From assembly GCF_023374055.1 (NCBI RefSeq), contig NZ_JAMBEP010000001.1, positions 1,178,001-1,242,000 on the forward strand: a DNA stretch of 64,000 bases, read 5' to 3'. The position numbers were made by a program, and so were the translations under genes. Positions 27,193-35,566 of the stretch are shown here, piece by piece. How positions within the stretch are numbered: position 1 is the first letter of the stretch; each line of letters begins with the position of its first letter. The notes under the pieces were generated by a model. That model worked only from the letters and a program-made list of their open reading frames with translations. It was not told the origin of the DNA and searched no databases. This DNA comes from Luteimonas galliterrae. GTDB taxonomy: Bacteria; Pseudomonadota; Gammaproteobacteria; Xanthomonadales; Xanthomonadaceae.

Positions 27193-29445
27193 TTACGCGC
27201 TCAAGCGCCAGGCCTGGTGGATGCGCGGATTGCGCGCGAAATCCGGCGGAACCGTCTGCGCGGTGATATCCACGCAGTGCCCGAATGCGGCTACGGCTTC
27301 CGTATCCAACCGGAAGCGGCGGAAATTGGTCGAAAAGTAAAGCGCGCCGCCCGGCGCCAATCGCGCCATGGCGGCGCGCAGCAGGCGGACGTGTTCCCGC
27401 TGGACGTCGAAGTCGTCGGCGCGCGCGGAATTGGAGAACGTGGGCGGGTCGCAGAAGACCAGGTCGTACTGGCCGCGGTCGGCCTGCAGCCAAGCGATGG
27501 CATCGGCCTGCACCAATCGGTGCGATGCGCCGCCGAATCCGTTCTCGCGCAGGTTGTCGGAACACCATTGCAGGTAGGTCGCGGACAGGTCGACCGTGGT
27601 CGTCTGCCGCGCGCGGCCCAGCGCCGCGTGCACCGTCGCCGCCCCGGTATAGCCGAACAGATTGAGGAAACGGGCGTCTTCGGCTTCTTCGGCGATGCGC
27701 AGGCGCAGCGGCCTGTGGTCGAGGAACAATCCGGTATCGAGATAATCGAACAGGTTCACGCGCAGCCGCGCGCCGCCCTCGCGCACCAGGATCCATTCGC
27801 CGCGCTGGTCCATGCGTCCGTACTTGCTGCCGCCCTTGCCGCGCTCGCGTGTTTTTACGGCGATGCGCTCGCGCGGCAGCGCGAAGGCGTCCTGGGCCGC
27901 GGAGAGCAGCTCGCGGAATCTGCGCCGCGCATCCGCCTCGGGGATCTCGGCCGGCGCGGCGTATTCCTGCACGTGCAGCCAGCGGCCGTCCGGGTCGTCG
28001 GCCTGGGTGTAGACGTCGATGGCGGCGGCGTATTCGGGCAGGTCGGCGTCGTAGGCACGGAAGCAGCCCACGCCTTCCCGCTCGCGCCAGGATTTGGAAT
28101 TCCTGAGATTCTTGCGCAGGCGATTGGCCACCATCTGCGCGCCTTCGGACAACTCGCGCGGCGCCGCCGGCTCGCGGATCGGCGTCGCGATCGGATCGCA
28201 CACGATCAGCGCGCATTCCAAGGCGCCGTTGAACACCTGGTATTTCTTTTGCGCGCGCAGGCCGGTGGCGTGCGCCAGTTCGGCGTCGCCGCAGAGCAGG
28301 CTGGCGCGCCAGGCGGGCACGGTGCGTTTCAGGGCGTCGCCGAGTTGGCGGTAGAGCGTGGCGTCGGCGGCCAGACGGGCGTCGTAGGGTGGATTGCAGA
28401 CGGCCAAACCACCCATTTCGGTTGCATTCGCATTTAGGCCGTCATTCCCGCGAAGGCGGGAATCCAGTGACTTCGCTTCTGCGCCTTCCTGAAAATCCAA
28501 AGTCGCTGGATCCCCGCCTTCGCGGGGATGACGGCTTAAGGCAACGGCAGACAAGCGCTCGATCGGGAGCACCTGCCACCGGATCGCATCGGAAACACCC
28601 GCCATCCACGCATTCTGTTCTGCCGAACGGATCGCATGAGGATCCGAATCGCTGCCGAAGAATACCGGCCGCAGCGCAGCGCGGCCGGCTGTTTCGCGCC
28701 GCCGCGCCTCATCGAGCAGGGCTCGCCATGTCGCGGCATCGAAACCGAGCCATCGGCTCGGCGCGGCATCGGCATAACGCAACAAACCGGGCGCGACATC
28801 TGCGGCCATCAGCGCACCTTCGATCAGCAGCGTGCCGCTGCCGCACATCGGATCGAGCAAGGCGCCGCCTTCGGCATGGATGCGCGGCCAACCGCCGCGC
28901 ATCAGCACCGCCGCTGCCAGCGTTTCCTTCAACGGCGCCTCGCCTTGCGCCTGGCGCCATCCGCGCCGGTGCAAGGGGCCGCCGCCCAGGTCGACCGACA
29001 GGATCGCCCTGCCCTTGCGCACCACCAGGTTCAGGCGCAGGTCGGGCGATTCCACGTCCACCGACGGGCGCGCGCCGTCCGCGGTGCGCAGGGTATCGAC
29101 TACGGCATCCTTGGTGCGCTGCGCCGCGTAGCGCGCATGGGTGATCGCGGCGCCGGATACGTGCGCGTCGACGGCCAGCGTCATTTCGTGCGACAAGTGC
29201 CGCGACCAGTCGATCGCCACCGCGCCGGCATACAGCGCATGCTCGTCGGGGCATTCGAAATCGGCCAGCGGCCATAGCACGCGACTGGCCAGGCGCGACC
29301 ACAGCGCCGCGCGCTGCGCATCGGCCAATTCGCCTTCGACGTTGACGCCGGCCGCCGCGGCGGTCGCCTTGGACGCGCCGAGCGCCACCAGCTCGTCGGC
29401 GAGCAGGTATTCCAAGCCTTTGGCGCAGCTGGCGAAGAATTTCAT
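27193..29445 (-). CDS. rlmL: Bifunctional 23S rRNA methyltransferase RlmKL with in-frame repeat insertion
   Basis: 750 aa versus about 702 in E. coli. The N-terminal half (THUMP, then RlmL, m2G2445) has [16 protein letters not shown] and CNPPYDARL. The C-terminal half (RlmK, m7G2069) has [16 protein letters not shown] and [10 protein letters not shown]. Residues ~304-337, just before CNPPY, are translated from a bidirectional palindromic repeat (28437-28537), as seen in RHPREGGDP and DSRLRGNDG. All catalytic motifs stay intact. The start lies 3 bp after the upstream hydrolase stop, forming a MOSC-hydrolase-rlmKL operon. Confidence 0.93.
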   Translation of the reverse strand: MKFFASCAKGLEYLLADELVALGASKATAAAAGVNVEGELADAQRAALWSRLASRVLWPLADFECPDEHALYAGAVAIDWSRHLSHEMTLAVDAHVSGAAITHARYAAQRTKDAVVDTLRTADGARPSVDVESPDLRLNLVVRKGRAILSVDLGGGPLHRRGWRQAQGEAPLKETLAAAVLMRGGWPRIHAEGGALLDPMCGSGTLLIEGALMAADVAPGLLRYADAAPSRWLGFDAATWRALLDEARRRETAGRAALRPVFFGSDSDPHAIRSAEQNAWMAGVSDAIRWQVLPIERLSAVALSRHPREGGDPATLDFQEGAEAKSLDSRLRGNDGLNANATEMGGLAVCNPPYDARLAADATLYRQLGDALKRTVPAWRASLLCGDAELAHATGLRAQKKYQVFNGALECALIVCDPIATPIREPAAPRELSEGAQMVANRLRKNLRNSKSWREREGVGCFRAYDADLPEYAAAIDVYTQADDPDGRWLHVQEYAAPAEIPEADARRRFRELLSAAQDAFALPRERIAVKTRERGKGGSKYGRMDQRGEWILVREGGARLRVNLFDYLDTGLFLDHRPLRLRIAEEAEDARFLNLFGYTGAATVHAALGRARQTTTVDLSATYLQWCSDNLRENGFGGASHRLVQADAIAWLQADRGQYDLVFCDPPTFSNSARADDFDVQREHVRLLRAAMARLAPGGALYFSTNFRRFRLDTEAVAAFGHCVDITAQTVPPDFARNPRIHQAWRLSA
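28437..28537. repeat. Type 5 bidirectional palindromic repeat inserted in frame inside rlmKL
   Basis: GTCATTCCCGCGAAGGCGGG and its mirror CCCCGCCTTCGCGGGGATGA flank ~55 bp. No stop codon arises in the rlmKL frame. The same GTCATCCCGGCGAAGGCC-type palindrome appears inside the composite repeats at 14.5, 40.7 and 61.3 kb. Confidence 0.85.
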
Positions 29446-29448
29446 CGC

Positions 29449-29979
29449 TTACAACGACCTCAGCAATTCGGCGAATGCGTCCGCCGATGCCGCGACGTGC
29501 GCGGACAGGCGGTGGCTGTCGTCGACCAGCAACAAGCGCGCGCGGCGCGGATGCGCCCAGTCCACTACCTGCTGGGCCGGGATCAGCTCGTCGTTCCATC
29601 CATGCAGGATGCTCGTCGGCACCAGCGCGGCATCGAGCGCGGGCGCTTCGCCCATGCGGACCGGCGGCGCCATCAGGAACAGGCCGGCGACCGGCACCTG
29701 CAGCGAAACCAATCCGGAGACGTAGGCGCCCAGGCTGGAGCCGGCCAGCAGCAACGGACCGCGCGCGGCGGCGGCCTGCGCCAATGCCAGCAATCGTTGC
29801 AGGCGCGCCGGCACGTCCCCCAGCTCGCTGACTTCGCGTTTGGCGTCGAGATCGGTGTAATCCGGGCGCTCGTGCGTCCAGCCGAGCCGCTCGGCGGCTT
29901 CGGCCAGCGCGGTGACCTTGGTGGCGTCGGGACCGCTTTCGAAACCGTGGGAAAGGATGCAGTGTCCGCGCATGTTCAA
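29449..29979 (-). CDS. Alpha/beta hydrolase, YqiA-like esterase
   Basis: 176 aa, compact. LSHGFESGPDATK precedes the nucleophile elbow GSSLGAYVSGL, a later acidic residue HGWNDELIP, and a C-terminal histidine in DDSHRLSAHV. These are the Ser-Asp-His elements of small esterases like YqiA. The substrate is unknown. The gene lies in the MOSC-hydrolase-rlmKL operon. Confidence 0.75.
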   Translation of the reverse strand: MNMRGHCILSHGFESGPDATKVTALAEAAERLGWTHERPDYTDLDAKREVSELGDVPARLQRLLALAQAAAARGPLLLAGSSLGAYVSGLVSLQVPVAGLFLMAPPVRMGEAPALDAALVPTSILHGWNDELIPAQQVVDWAHPRRARLLLVDDSHRLSAHVAASADAFAELLRSL

Positions 29980-30054
29980 GGATCGTCGTGGAGGGCGTGC
30001 GCGGCGCGCACGGAAAAAAGAGGTTGCGGCGATGGCCGGCGCGGAGGGCGCGCG

Positions 30055-30561
30055 CTAATCCGGTACCGCGACGACCTCGTCGCCCACATGCAGCGTGCCG
30101 CCTTCGAGGATGCGCGCGCACAGGCCGCCGTGGCCGCGCATCGCGTTGTAGCCGCCCGGGCCCAGCGCGGCTTCCATGCGCGAGCACGGATCGCAACTGT
30201 CAGTGCCTTCCAGCAGCACGTCGCCGATGCGGAACCGGCGGCCTTTGAAAGCGATCAAGGGAATGCCGGACACCACCACATTGCGCCGCAACAGCGCCGG
30301 CGGCACGGCGTCGTGCCCGCTGAGGGCAGCGATCGTCGGCAGGTGTTCGGCCTGGATCAGGGTGATGCCGCGCTTGCCGCTGCCGTTGTTGGCCATGTAA
30401 CGATCGCCTTCCAGGCCCTTGCCGGCCACGGCCTGGACCGATTCGACCGGGGTCATGTCCACGTCTCGCGCCGGGCGCAAGCCGATCCAGCGCACCTGGC
30501 CGCGGCGCGGGAACTGCGTCATCAGCCGGTACAGCTCGGAATCGGGGGACAGCGTGGCCAT
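30055..30561 (-). CDS. MOSC domain protein
   Basis: 168 aa, a single MOSC (molybdenum cofactor sulfurase C-terminal) domain. GLEGDRYMANNGSGKRGITLI, RRNVVVSGIPL, IGDVLLEGTDSCDPC with the conserved cysteine, and GGLCARILEGGTLHVGDEV are present. Family members handle a persulphide sulfur or bind molybdopterin. First gene of the operon with the hydrolase and rlmKL; it is divergent, by 47 bp, from an amidase gene. Confidence 0.88.
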   Translation of the reverse strand: MATLSPDSELYRLMTQFPRRGQVRWIGLRPARDVDMTPVESVQAVAGKGLEGDRYMANNGSGKRGITLIQAEHLPTIAALSGHDAVPPALLRRNVVVSGIPLIAFKGRRFRIGDVLLEGTDSCDPCSRMEAALGPGGYNAMRGHGGLCARILEGGTLHVGDEVVAVPD

Positions 30562-30608
30562 GCGCGAATGCTAGCATCGCCGCTGCCCGTTCCGCCCCAG
30601 GCCAGGCC

Positions 30609-31172
30609 GTGCTGATCGATCCCTTGCCCTACGAAACCCGCCTGCAGATGCGTCCGCTGTCCGCCGTCGACCTGGTCGTGATCCATTGCACCGAGCTGCC
30701 GGATCTGGCCATGGCGCGCGACTACGGCGAGCGCGTGCTCTACCCCGAGCCGGATGCGGCTGGCGGCACCGGCAACAGCGGCCATTTCTATATCGACCGC
30801 GACGGCGCGGTGCATCGCTACGTCGCGCCGGACCGCATCGCGCATCACACCCGAGGCTACAACCCGCGCTCGATCGGCATCGAACTGGTCAATGCCGGAC
30901 GCTATCCGCACTGGCTGGATTCGCGCCATCAGGCGATGAACGAGGCTTATGCGCCGGTGCAAATCGACGCATTGATCGATCTCCTGAACGGTTTACGCAA
31001 AGATATTCCCAGTTTGAGGCTGATCGCAGGGCATGAAGAGCTGGATACCACCGAAGTCGAAGCCAGCGACGATCCGGCGCGCAAGGTGCGCCGCAAGCGC
31101 GATCCGGGTCCGCTGTTCCCATGGCCGCAAGTGCTCCAGGCCGCCCCCCTCCTCCGGCTCACTGCTCTGTAG
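30609..31172 (+). CDS. N-acetylmuramoyl-L-alanine amidase (AmpD-like amidase_2)
   Basis: 187 aa. Zinc ligands are seen in VVIHCTELPD, near the centre in GHFYIDRDGAVHRYV, and in AGHEEL with KRDPGPLFPW at the end. It cleaves the lactyl-amide bond between MurNAc and L-Ala. There is no signal peptide, so it probably acts on cytoplasmic anhydro-muropeptides in cell-wall recycling. GTG start at 30609; ATG at 30648 is an alternative. The stop TAG at 31170 lies inside the left arm of a type 2 composite palindrome. Confidence 0.83.
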   Translation: MLIDPLPYETRLQMRPLSAVDLVVIHCTELPDLAMARDYGERVLYPEPDAAGGTGNSGHFYIDRDGAVHRYVAPDRIAHHTRGYNPRSIGIELVNAGRYPHWLDSRHQAMNEAYAPVQIDALIDLLNGLRKDIPSLRLIAGHEELDTTEVEASDDPARKVRRKRDPGPLFPWPQVLQAAPLLRLTAL

Positions 31173-31250
31173 AGCGGACTTCGCTCCGCTACCCGGATGT
31201 TGCTCTTCGTAGTTAGCCGGGCAGCGGAGCAAGCTCCGCTCTACAGAGCA
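31163..31250. repeat. Composite type 2 palindrome between the amidase gene and tesB
   Basis: Outer arms TGCTCTGTAGAGCGGA (31163-31178) and TCCGCTCTACAGAGCA (31235-31250) are exact reverse complements and enclose smaller GCTCCGC palindromes. It contains the amidase stop codon and ends 20 bp before the tesB -10 element. Confidence 0.85.
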
Positions 31251-31270
31251 AGGGCTCCAGCGGCGTCCCC

Positions 31271-31276
31271 TATAAT
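31271..31276 (+). promoter_or_regulatory. Perfect sigma-70 -10 element (TATAAT) upstream of tesB
   Basis: TATAAT is rare in this GC-rich DNA and lies 28 bp before the tesB ATG. No good -35 is seen at 16-18 bp; that position falls at the end of the palindrome arm (around GCAAGG). The hexamer suggests a short leader. Confidence 0.5.
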
Positions 31277-31303
31277 TACGGCATCGCCATCGGTTGCCCG
31301 ACC

Positions 31304-32200
31304 ATGACCTCCGCCGTCTCCGAACTGATCGAACTGCTGTCGCTGGAACGGCTGGAGGACAACCTCTTCCGCGGCCAGAGCCGCGACATCGGCACCAAGT
31401 ACGTGTTCGGCGGGCAGGTGCTGGGCCAGGCCCTGTCGGCGGCGCAGGCGACGATGACGCAGCCGCGCGAGGCGCACTCGCTGCACGCCTATTTCCTGCG
31501 CGCGGGCGACATCGAACATCCGATCGTCTACGACGTGGACCGCACCCGCGACGGCGGCAGTTTTTCCGTGCGCCGCGTGAGCGCGATCCAGCACGGCAAG
31601 GTGATCTTCTTCTGCGCGGCCTCGTTCCAGGAAGCCGAGCCCGGCGCCGAGCACCAGCTGTCGATGCCGGAAGTGCCCAAACCCGACCACATCGAGCCCG
31701 CGCATGCGGTGCCGCCGGAAGTGCTGGCCAAGCTGCCGACCAAGGTGCAGCGCTGGCTCAGCCGCATGGGCCCGTTCGAGTTCCGCCACGTGTACCCGCG
31801 CGACGAGCTCAATCCCCCCAAACGGCCGCCGTTCCAGCAGGTCTGGTTCCGGCTGGCGGAAAAGGTCGGCGACGCGCCCGAACTGCACCGCGCATTGCTC
31901 GCCTACGCCTCGGATTTCCATCTGCTCGGCACCGCGACATTTCCGCACGGCATCAGCTATTACCAGCCGAACGTGCAGATGGCTTCGCTCGACCACGCGC
32001 TCTGGTTCCACCGCCCGTTCCGCGCCGACGACTGGCTGTTGTATTCGATCGACAGCCCCAGCGCGCAGGATTCGCGCGGCTTGGCGCGCGGCTCGATCTA
32101 CGACCGAAAGGGCAGGCTCGTCGCCAGCACCGCGCAGGAAGGCCTGATCCGCGTGGTGAAGGATGCCGAGGCGGCCTCGCAAGTGCCGGCCAAGGAATGA
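31304..32200 (+). CDS. tesB: Acyl-CoA thioesterase II (TesB)
   Basis: 298 aa double hot-dog thioesterase. The N-terminal hot-dog has VFGGQVLGQALSAA and HSLHAYFLRAGD. The catalytic triad region of TesB is present: SDFHLLGTATFPH (Asp and Thr), LDHALWFHRPF, and YDRKGRLVASTAQEGLIR (Gln). It hydrolyses medium to long chain acyl-CoAs to free fatty acid and CoA. A perfect -10 box lies close upstream. The next gene starts 4 bp after its stop. Confidence 0.94.
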   Translation: MTSAVSELIELLSLERLEDNLFRGQSRDIGTKYVFGGQVLGQALSAAQATMTQPREAHSLHAYFLRAGDIEHPIVYDVDRTRDGGSFSVRRVSAIQHGKVIFFCAASFQEAEPGAEHQLSMPEVPKPDHIEPAHAVPPEVLAKLPTKVQRWLSRMGPFEFRHVYPRDELNPPKRPPFQQVWFRLAEKVGDAPELHRALLAYASDFHLLGTATFPHGISYYQPNVQMASLDHALWFHRPFRADDWLLYSIDSPSAQDSRGLARGSIYDRKGRLVASTAQEGLIRVVKDAEAASQVPAKE

Positions 32201-32204
32201 TGCG

Positions 32205-33026
32205 ATGAGACAGGTATTCACCAGCGCGCGGCTGGAGAACGTGGAAGCGGTCGCCAAGATGCTGGAAGACGACGGCATCGAAGTGCGGATCACCAACGGC
32301 CGCTCGTACAAGGGCTCGGTGCGCCGCAATTTCAGCTATCGCGAGGGCAGCAACGAAGGGCCGCAGCCGGCGGTGTGGATCGTCAAATCGGAAGACCAGC
32401 CGCGCGCGCGCGCGATCCTGCGCGAGCACGGCCTGATCGACAGCACGCGCGCGTCGGAAGGCGCGGCCGCGCCGACCTTCATCGAAGTGACGCCGGCCAG
32501 GGCGATGCGCGCGCCGCAGAACCGCGTGTTCAAGCTCAAGGTCGGCATCCTGCTGGTGATCGCGGCCATCCTGGGCCTGATGATGTTCCAGAATCTGGGC
32601 CGATGGACGTCGCCACCGGCGGCGCCCGCGCAACCCGGCGCAGCGCCGATGCCAGAGGCCCTGGCGCAAGCGCTCTTCGCCGAGGAAATCGTGCCGGGCG
32701 ACGCCAAGGTCGCCTGCCTGAGCATCGACGGCAAGGACGCGCCGCTGCCGCTGATCGAAAAACTGATCCGCCCGAACCTGGCGGTCGCGCCCGGCTCGAG
32801 CTGCGTGCGCGTGGCCGCCGAAGGCAGCGGCAGCTATTCGCGCGCGACGCGCGCTCCGGCGGTGCTGGTGGAGATCAACGGCTTCCGCACCCTGCCCGAC
32901 GGCTCCATGCAAGTGCAGTACAGCGCCTACCGCCATCGTCTGCGCGCCACGTACAAGACGCTGGAAGTGAAACAGGTCGATGGCCAATGGCGGATCGGGC
33001 GCACCTTGAAGCATGTCTCCGCTTGA
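32205..33026 (+). CDS. DUF2007-type membrane protein of unknown function
   Basis: 273 aa. The N-terminal ~75 residues are a small ferredoxin-like fold of the DUF2007/putative signal-transducing type (VFTSARLENVEAVAKMLEDD, then WIVKSEDQPRARAILREHG). A single membrane helix follows at ~106-127 (LKVGILLVIAAILGLMMF), then an extracytoplasmic part with two cysteines (KVACLSIDG, GSSCVRVAA). The gene begins 4 bp after tesB and is probably cotranscribed. Similar proteins are annotated as pathogenicity-related in Xanthomonas, without firm function. Confidence 0.7.
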   Translation: MRQVFTSARLENVEAVAKMLEDDGIEVRITNGRSYKGSVRRNFSYREGSNEGPQPAVWIVKSEDQPRARAILREHGLIDSTRASEGAAAPTFIEVTPARAMRAPQNRVFKLKVGILLVIAAILGLMMFQNLGRWTSPPAAPAQPGAAPMPEALAQALFAEEIVPGDAKVACLSIDGKDAPLPLIEKLIRPNLAVAPGSSCVRVAAEGSGSYSRATRAPAVLVEINGFRTLPDGSMQVQYSAYRHRLRATYKTLEVKQVDGQWRIGRTLKHVSA

Positions 33027-33045
33027 TGCGGATAGCGGTTGCTTC

Positions 33046-33154
33046 GTGGGAGCGGCTTTTGTGGGAGCGGCTTCAGCCGCGAGCTCTTGATCTTGCTTTC
33101 GATTCGTCCCGAAAAGCTCGCGGCTGAAGCCGCTCCCACAAAAGCCGCTCCTAC
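33046..33154. repeat. Nested type 1 palindromic repeat
   Basis: An outer GTGGGAGCGGCTTTT/AAAAGCCGCTCCTAC pair encloses a full GTGGGAGCGGCTTCAGCCGC element. This duplicated-arm structure suggests one copy formed within or beside another. Confidence 0.9.
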
Positions 33155-33235
33155 AAAAGCCGTGCCTGCAAAAAGGGCCGGTCACATTGCCCGCCCGGCG
33201 CCGTCCTGGTATCTAGATCCTGCGAGCGGGACCCG

Positions 33236-34378
33236 ATGAACGCCGAAGCCGTCGACCTGCTGATCCGCCAAGAACTGCCCGCCGCCGCGCGCGGCGACCG
33301 CGATGCGTACGGGCGCATCGTCGCCGCCTGCCAGAACACGGTCACCGCCGTCGCGCTGGCGATCACGCACGACGTGCCGGCCAGCGAGGACATCGCCCAG
33401 GAGGCGTTCCTGTCGGCCTGGCAGCATCTCAAGCGGCTGCAGAATCCGGCCAGCTTCCTGCCCTGGCTGCGGCAGATCGCGCGCAACCTGGCGCGCGACC
33501 ACCTGCGCGCGAGCCGGCATCGCCCGCTCGACGGCGAAACCGCGGAGATCGCCATCGCCCTCGCCGCGGACCCCTCGCCTACGCCGGTGCAGAAGATCAT
33601 CGAAGACGAACGCGAGCGCGCCGCCGCCGAACTGATCTCCGCGCTGCCCGAGGAAAGCCGCGAAACGCTGCTGTTGTATTACCGCGAAGGCCAAAGTTCG
33701 CAGCAGGTCGCCGCGTTGCTGGGCCTGTCGGACGCGGCCGTGCGCAAGCGCCTGTCGCGCGCGCGACAGGATCTGCGGCGGGACCTGCTCGAGCGATTCG
33801 GCGAGTTCGCGCGCAGTTCGGCGCCGGGCGTCGCATTCACCACGATGGTCGCCACCGCATTGACAGTGGCGAGCCCGGCCGCCGCCGCGGCCGGCATCCT
33901 GACCGCCGGCGCCGCAGTCGGCGCCAAGACCTTCGGCAAGATCCTGCTCGGCGCCGCAGGCAGCATCGGCTTCGCCGTCGTCGCATCCTTCACCGCGATC
34001 TATCTCGGCCTGCGCAGCCAGTTGCGCGGCGCGATCGACGAACGCGAACGCCATGGATTGATCCGCAGCGCCGTGATCAACGCCTTGGCATCGATCGGTT
34101 TCGTGGCGGCATTGCTGGCGATCGCCAAGGCGACGACCGGCTGGGTCCCGGCTGTGCTGGCCACCGTCGCGTTCATGGCCACGATCTTCTACCAGAGCCT
34201 GGTGGTGCAGCCGCGCGTATTGGCGCGCCGCCATGCGATGGAAGCCGCGCGCGACCCGATTGCCGCAGCGCGCGAACGCCGCAAGGAAAAGATCAAATGC
34301 TGGATCGGCGTCTTCTTCGGCACCGTCGGCGGCTTGGGCGGCCTGATCGGCGGCCTGATCGCATCGGGGCGCCTGTAG
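33236..34378 (+). CDS. ECF sigma factor fused to a C-terminal membrane domain
   Basis: 380 aa. Sigma region 2 (~24-93) has DIAQEAFLSAWQHL and FLPWLRQIARNLARDHLR. Sigma region 4 (~127-180) has LPEESRETLLLYYREGQSSQQ, LLGLSDAAVRKRLSRARQDL. Instead of ending there, the protein continues for ~190 residues with about four predicted membrane helices (for example ILLGAAGSIGFAVVASFTAI and SIGFVAALLAIAK) and a lysine-arginine stretch ERRKEKIKCW. No separate anti-sigma gene follows. The membrane part may itself hold the sigma domain inactive until a signal arrives. This is inference; targets are unknown. Confidence 0.85.
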   Translation: MNAEAVDLLIRQELPAAARGDRDAYGRIVAACQNTVTAVALAITHDVPASEDIAQEAFLSAWQHLKRLQNPASFLPWLRQIARNLARDHLRASRHRPLDGETAEIAIALAADPSPTPVQKIIEDERERAAAELISALPEESRETLLLYYREGQSSQQVAALLGLSDAAVRKRLSRARQDLRRDLLERFGEFARSSAPGVAFTTMVATALTVASPAAAAAGILTAGAAVGAKTFGKILLGAAGSIGFAVVASFTAIYLGLRSQLRGAIDERERHGLIRSAVINALASIGFVAALLAIAKATTGWVPAVLATVAFMATIFYQSLVVQPRVLARRHAMEAARDPIAAARERRKEKIKCWIGVFFGTVGGLGGLIGGLIASGRL

Positions 34379-34410
34379 CACCGGAACCGTAGGGCGGACC
34401 TTGGCCCACC

Positions 34411-34791
34411 CTACTGGCAATCGGGAATCGTCGGCCTTGCGCCGTGGCCCACGCAGAACTCGAAATCCTGCGGCAAGGCCACGATCCGCTTCGACATTCC
34501 CTTCTTGAGGGTGAATTCTTCGATCGGCTTGAACGCGCAGGCTGGATCGCCGGCGCCCGCGCGGCAATCGCGCAGGAACAGGACATAGGTGCAGGCGCCG
34601 GCGACGCTGTCGATGCATTGGAACGTGGCCAGTCCGTCGCGAATGGTCGCCTTCGCGGCATTGGCGCCTTGCGGGCCGCTCGACGACATGGAGACCACCC
34701 GCGTGCGCGGCCCGTCGCAGCCCATCACCGTCAGCAGGATGGACAGCACCGCCATCGCGATGCGTACCAGGTCTTTCGGCAGTCCGCGCAT
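34411..34791 (-). CDS. Small lipoprotein of unknown function
   Basis: 126 aa with a hydrophobic N-terminus and lipobox SILLTVMGC (Cys at ~25). The mature part has five further cysteines, including FQCIDSVAGACTYVLFLRDC. No family recognised. It ends the minus-strand run that includes the LytTR regulator, starting 10 bp after the regulator stop, so it is probably in the same operon as the two-component genes. Confidence 0.65.
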   Translation of the reverse strand: MRGLPKDLVRIAMAVLSILLTVMGCDGPRTRVVSMSSSGPQGANAAKATIRDGLATFQCIDSVAGACTYVLFLRDCRAGAGDPACAFKPIEEFTLKKGMSKRIVALPQDFEFCVGHGARPTIPDCQ

Positions 34792-34801
34792 CGCCTCGTC
34801 C

Positions 34802-35566
34802 TCACATGTTCTTGAACAGCGCCATGAACGGCTGGCTCACGGTCAGCGTTTCCGGCCGCTGCTTCAGCTTCACGATCCCCTTGCCGGTGTCGTCGCGCGC
34901 GATCGAGGCGATCGCTTTCAGGTTGACGATGGTGGAACGGTGGATCTGCTTGAAGATGGCCGGATCCAGCGCCTCGAGCAGTTCGCGGATCGGTTTGCGC
35001 AGTAAGGATTCGCCCTCCGCCGTCATCACCACGGTGTACTTGTGGTCGGCGCGGAAATAGGCCACGTCGTCGACCATGATCAGCCGCGTTTCCTTGCCCG
35101 CGCTGGCGGTGATCCACACCAGCGGCTCGCTGGGCGCGGGCGGCGCCGCGCCCAGCCGTTCGATCAGCGCGGCGAGCACGGCCGCATCCGGCTGCCCCGC
35201 CGCTGCGCGCGCCTGCAGCCGCTGCGCGGTGGCTTCCAGCCGCTCGCGCGAAATCGGCTTGAGCAGATAGTCGACGGCGCCGGTTTCGAAAGCGTCGATG
35301 GCGTACTGATCGTAGGCGGTGACGAACACCACCTGCGTCTTGGGGCTGGCATCGGCCATCGCGGCGGCGACTTCCAGGCCGGTCAAACCGGGCATCCGGA
35401 TATCGAGGAAGGCGACATCGGGCCGATGCTCGGCGATCGCTTCCAAAGCCTCGCCGCCGTCCTCGCATTCGGCGACGATCTCCAGCTGCGGCCACACTTC
35501 GCGCAACATCGCGATCAGCGCCTGGCGCAGCAAGGTTTCGTCTTCTGCGATCACGCACTTAAGCAT
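34802..35566 (-). CDS. LytTR-family response regulator
   Basis: 254 aa. The receiver has IAEDE, phosphoacceptor Asp55 in VAFLDIRMPG and Lys in LLKPISR. The C-terminal LytTR DNA-binding domain (~145-254) has ETRLIMVDDVAYFRADHKYT, FKQIHRSTIVNL and LKQRPETLTVSQPF. These regulators often control cell-surface or secreted traits. It overlaps the sensor kinase gene by 8 bp, giving tight coupling. Targets are unknown, although the small lipoprotein just downstream may belong to the same operon. Confidence 0.88.
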   Translation of the reverse strand: MLKCVIAEDETLLRQALIAMLREVWPQLEIVAECEDGGEALEAIAEHRPDVAFLDIRMPGLTGLEVAAAMADASPKTQVVFVTAYDQYAIDAFETGAVDYLLKPISRERLEATAQRLQARAAAGQPDAAVLAALIERLGAAPPAPSEPLVWITASAGKETRLIMVDDVAYFRADHKYTVVMTAEGESLLRKPIRELLEALDPAIFKQIHRSTIVNLKAIASIARDDTGKGIVKLKQRPETLTVSQPFMALFKNM

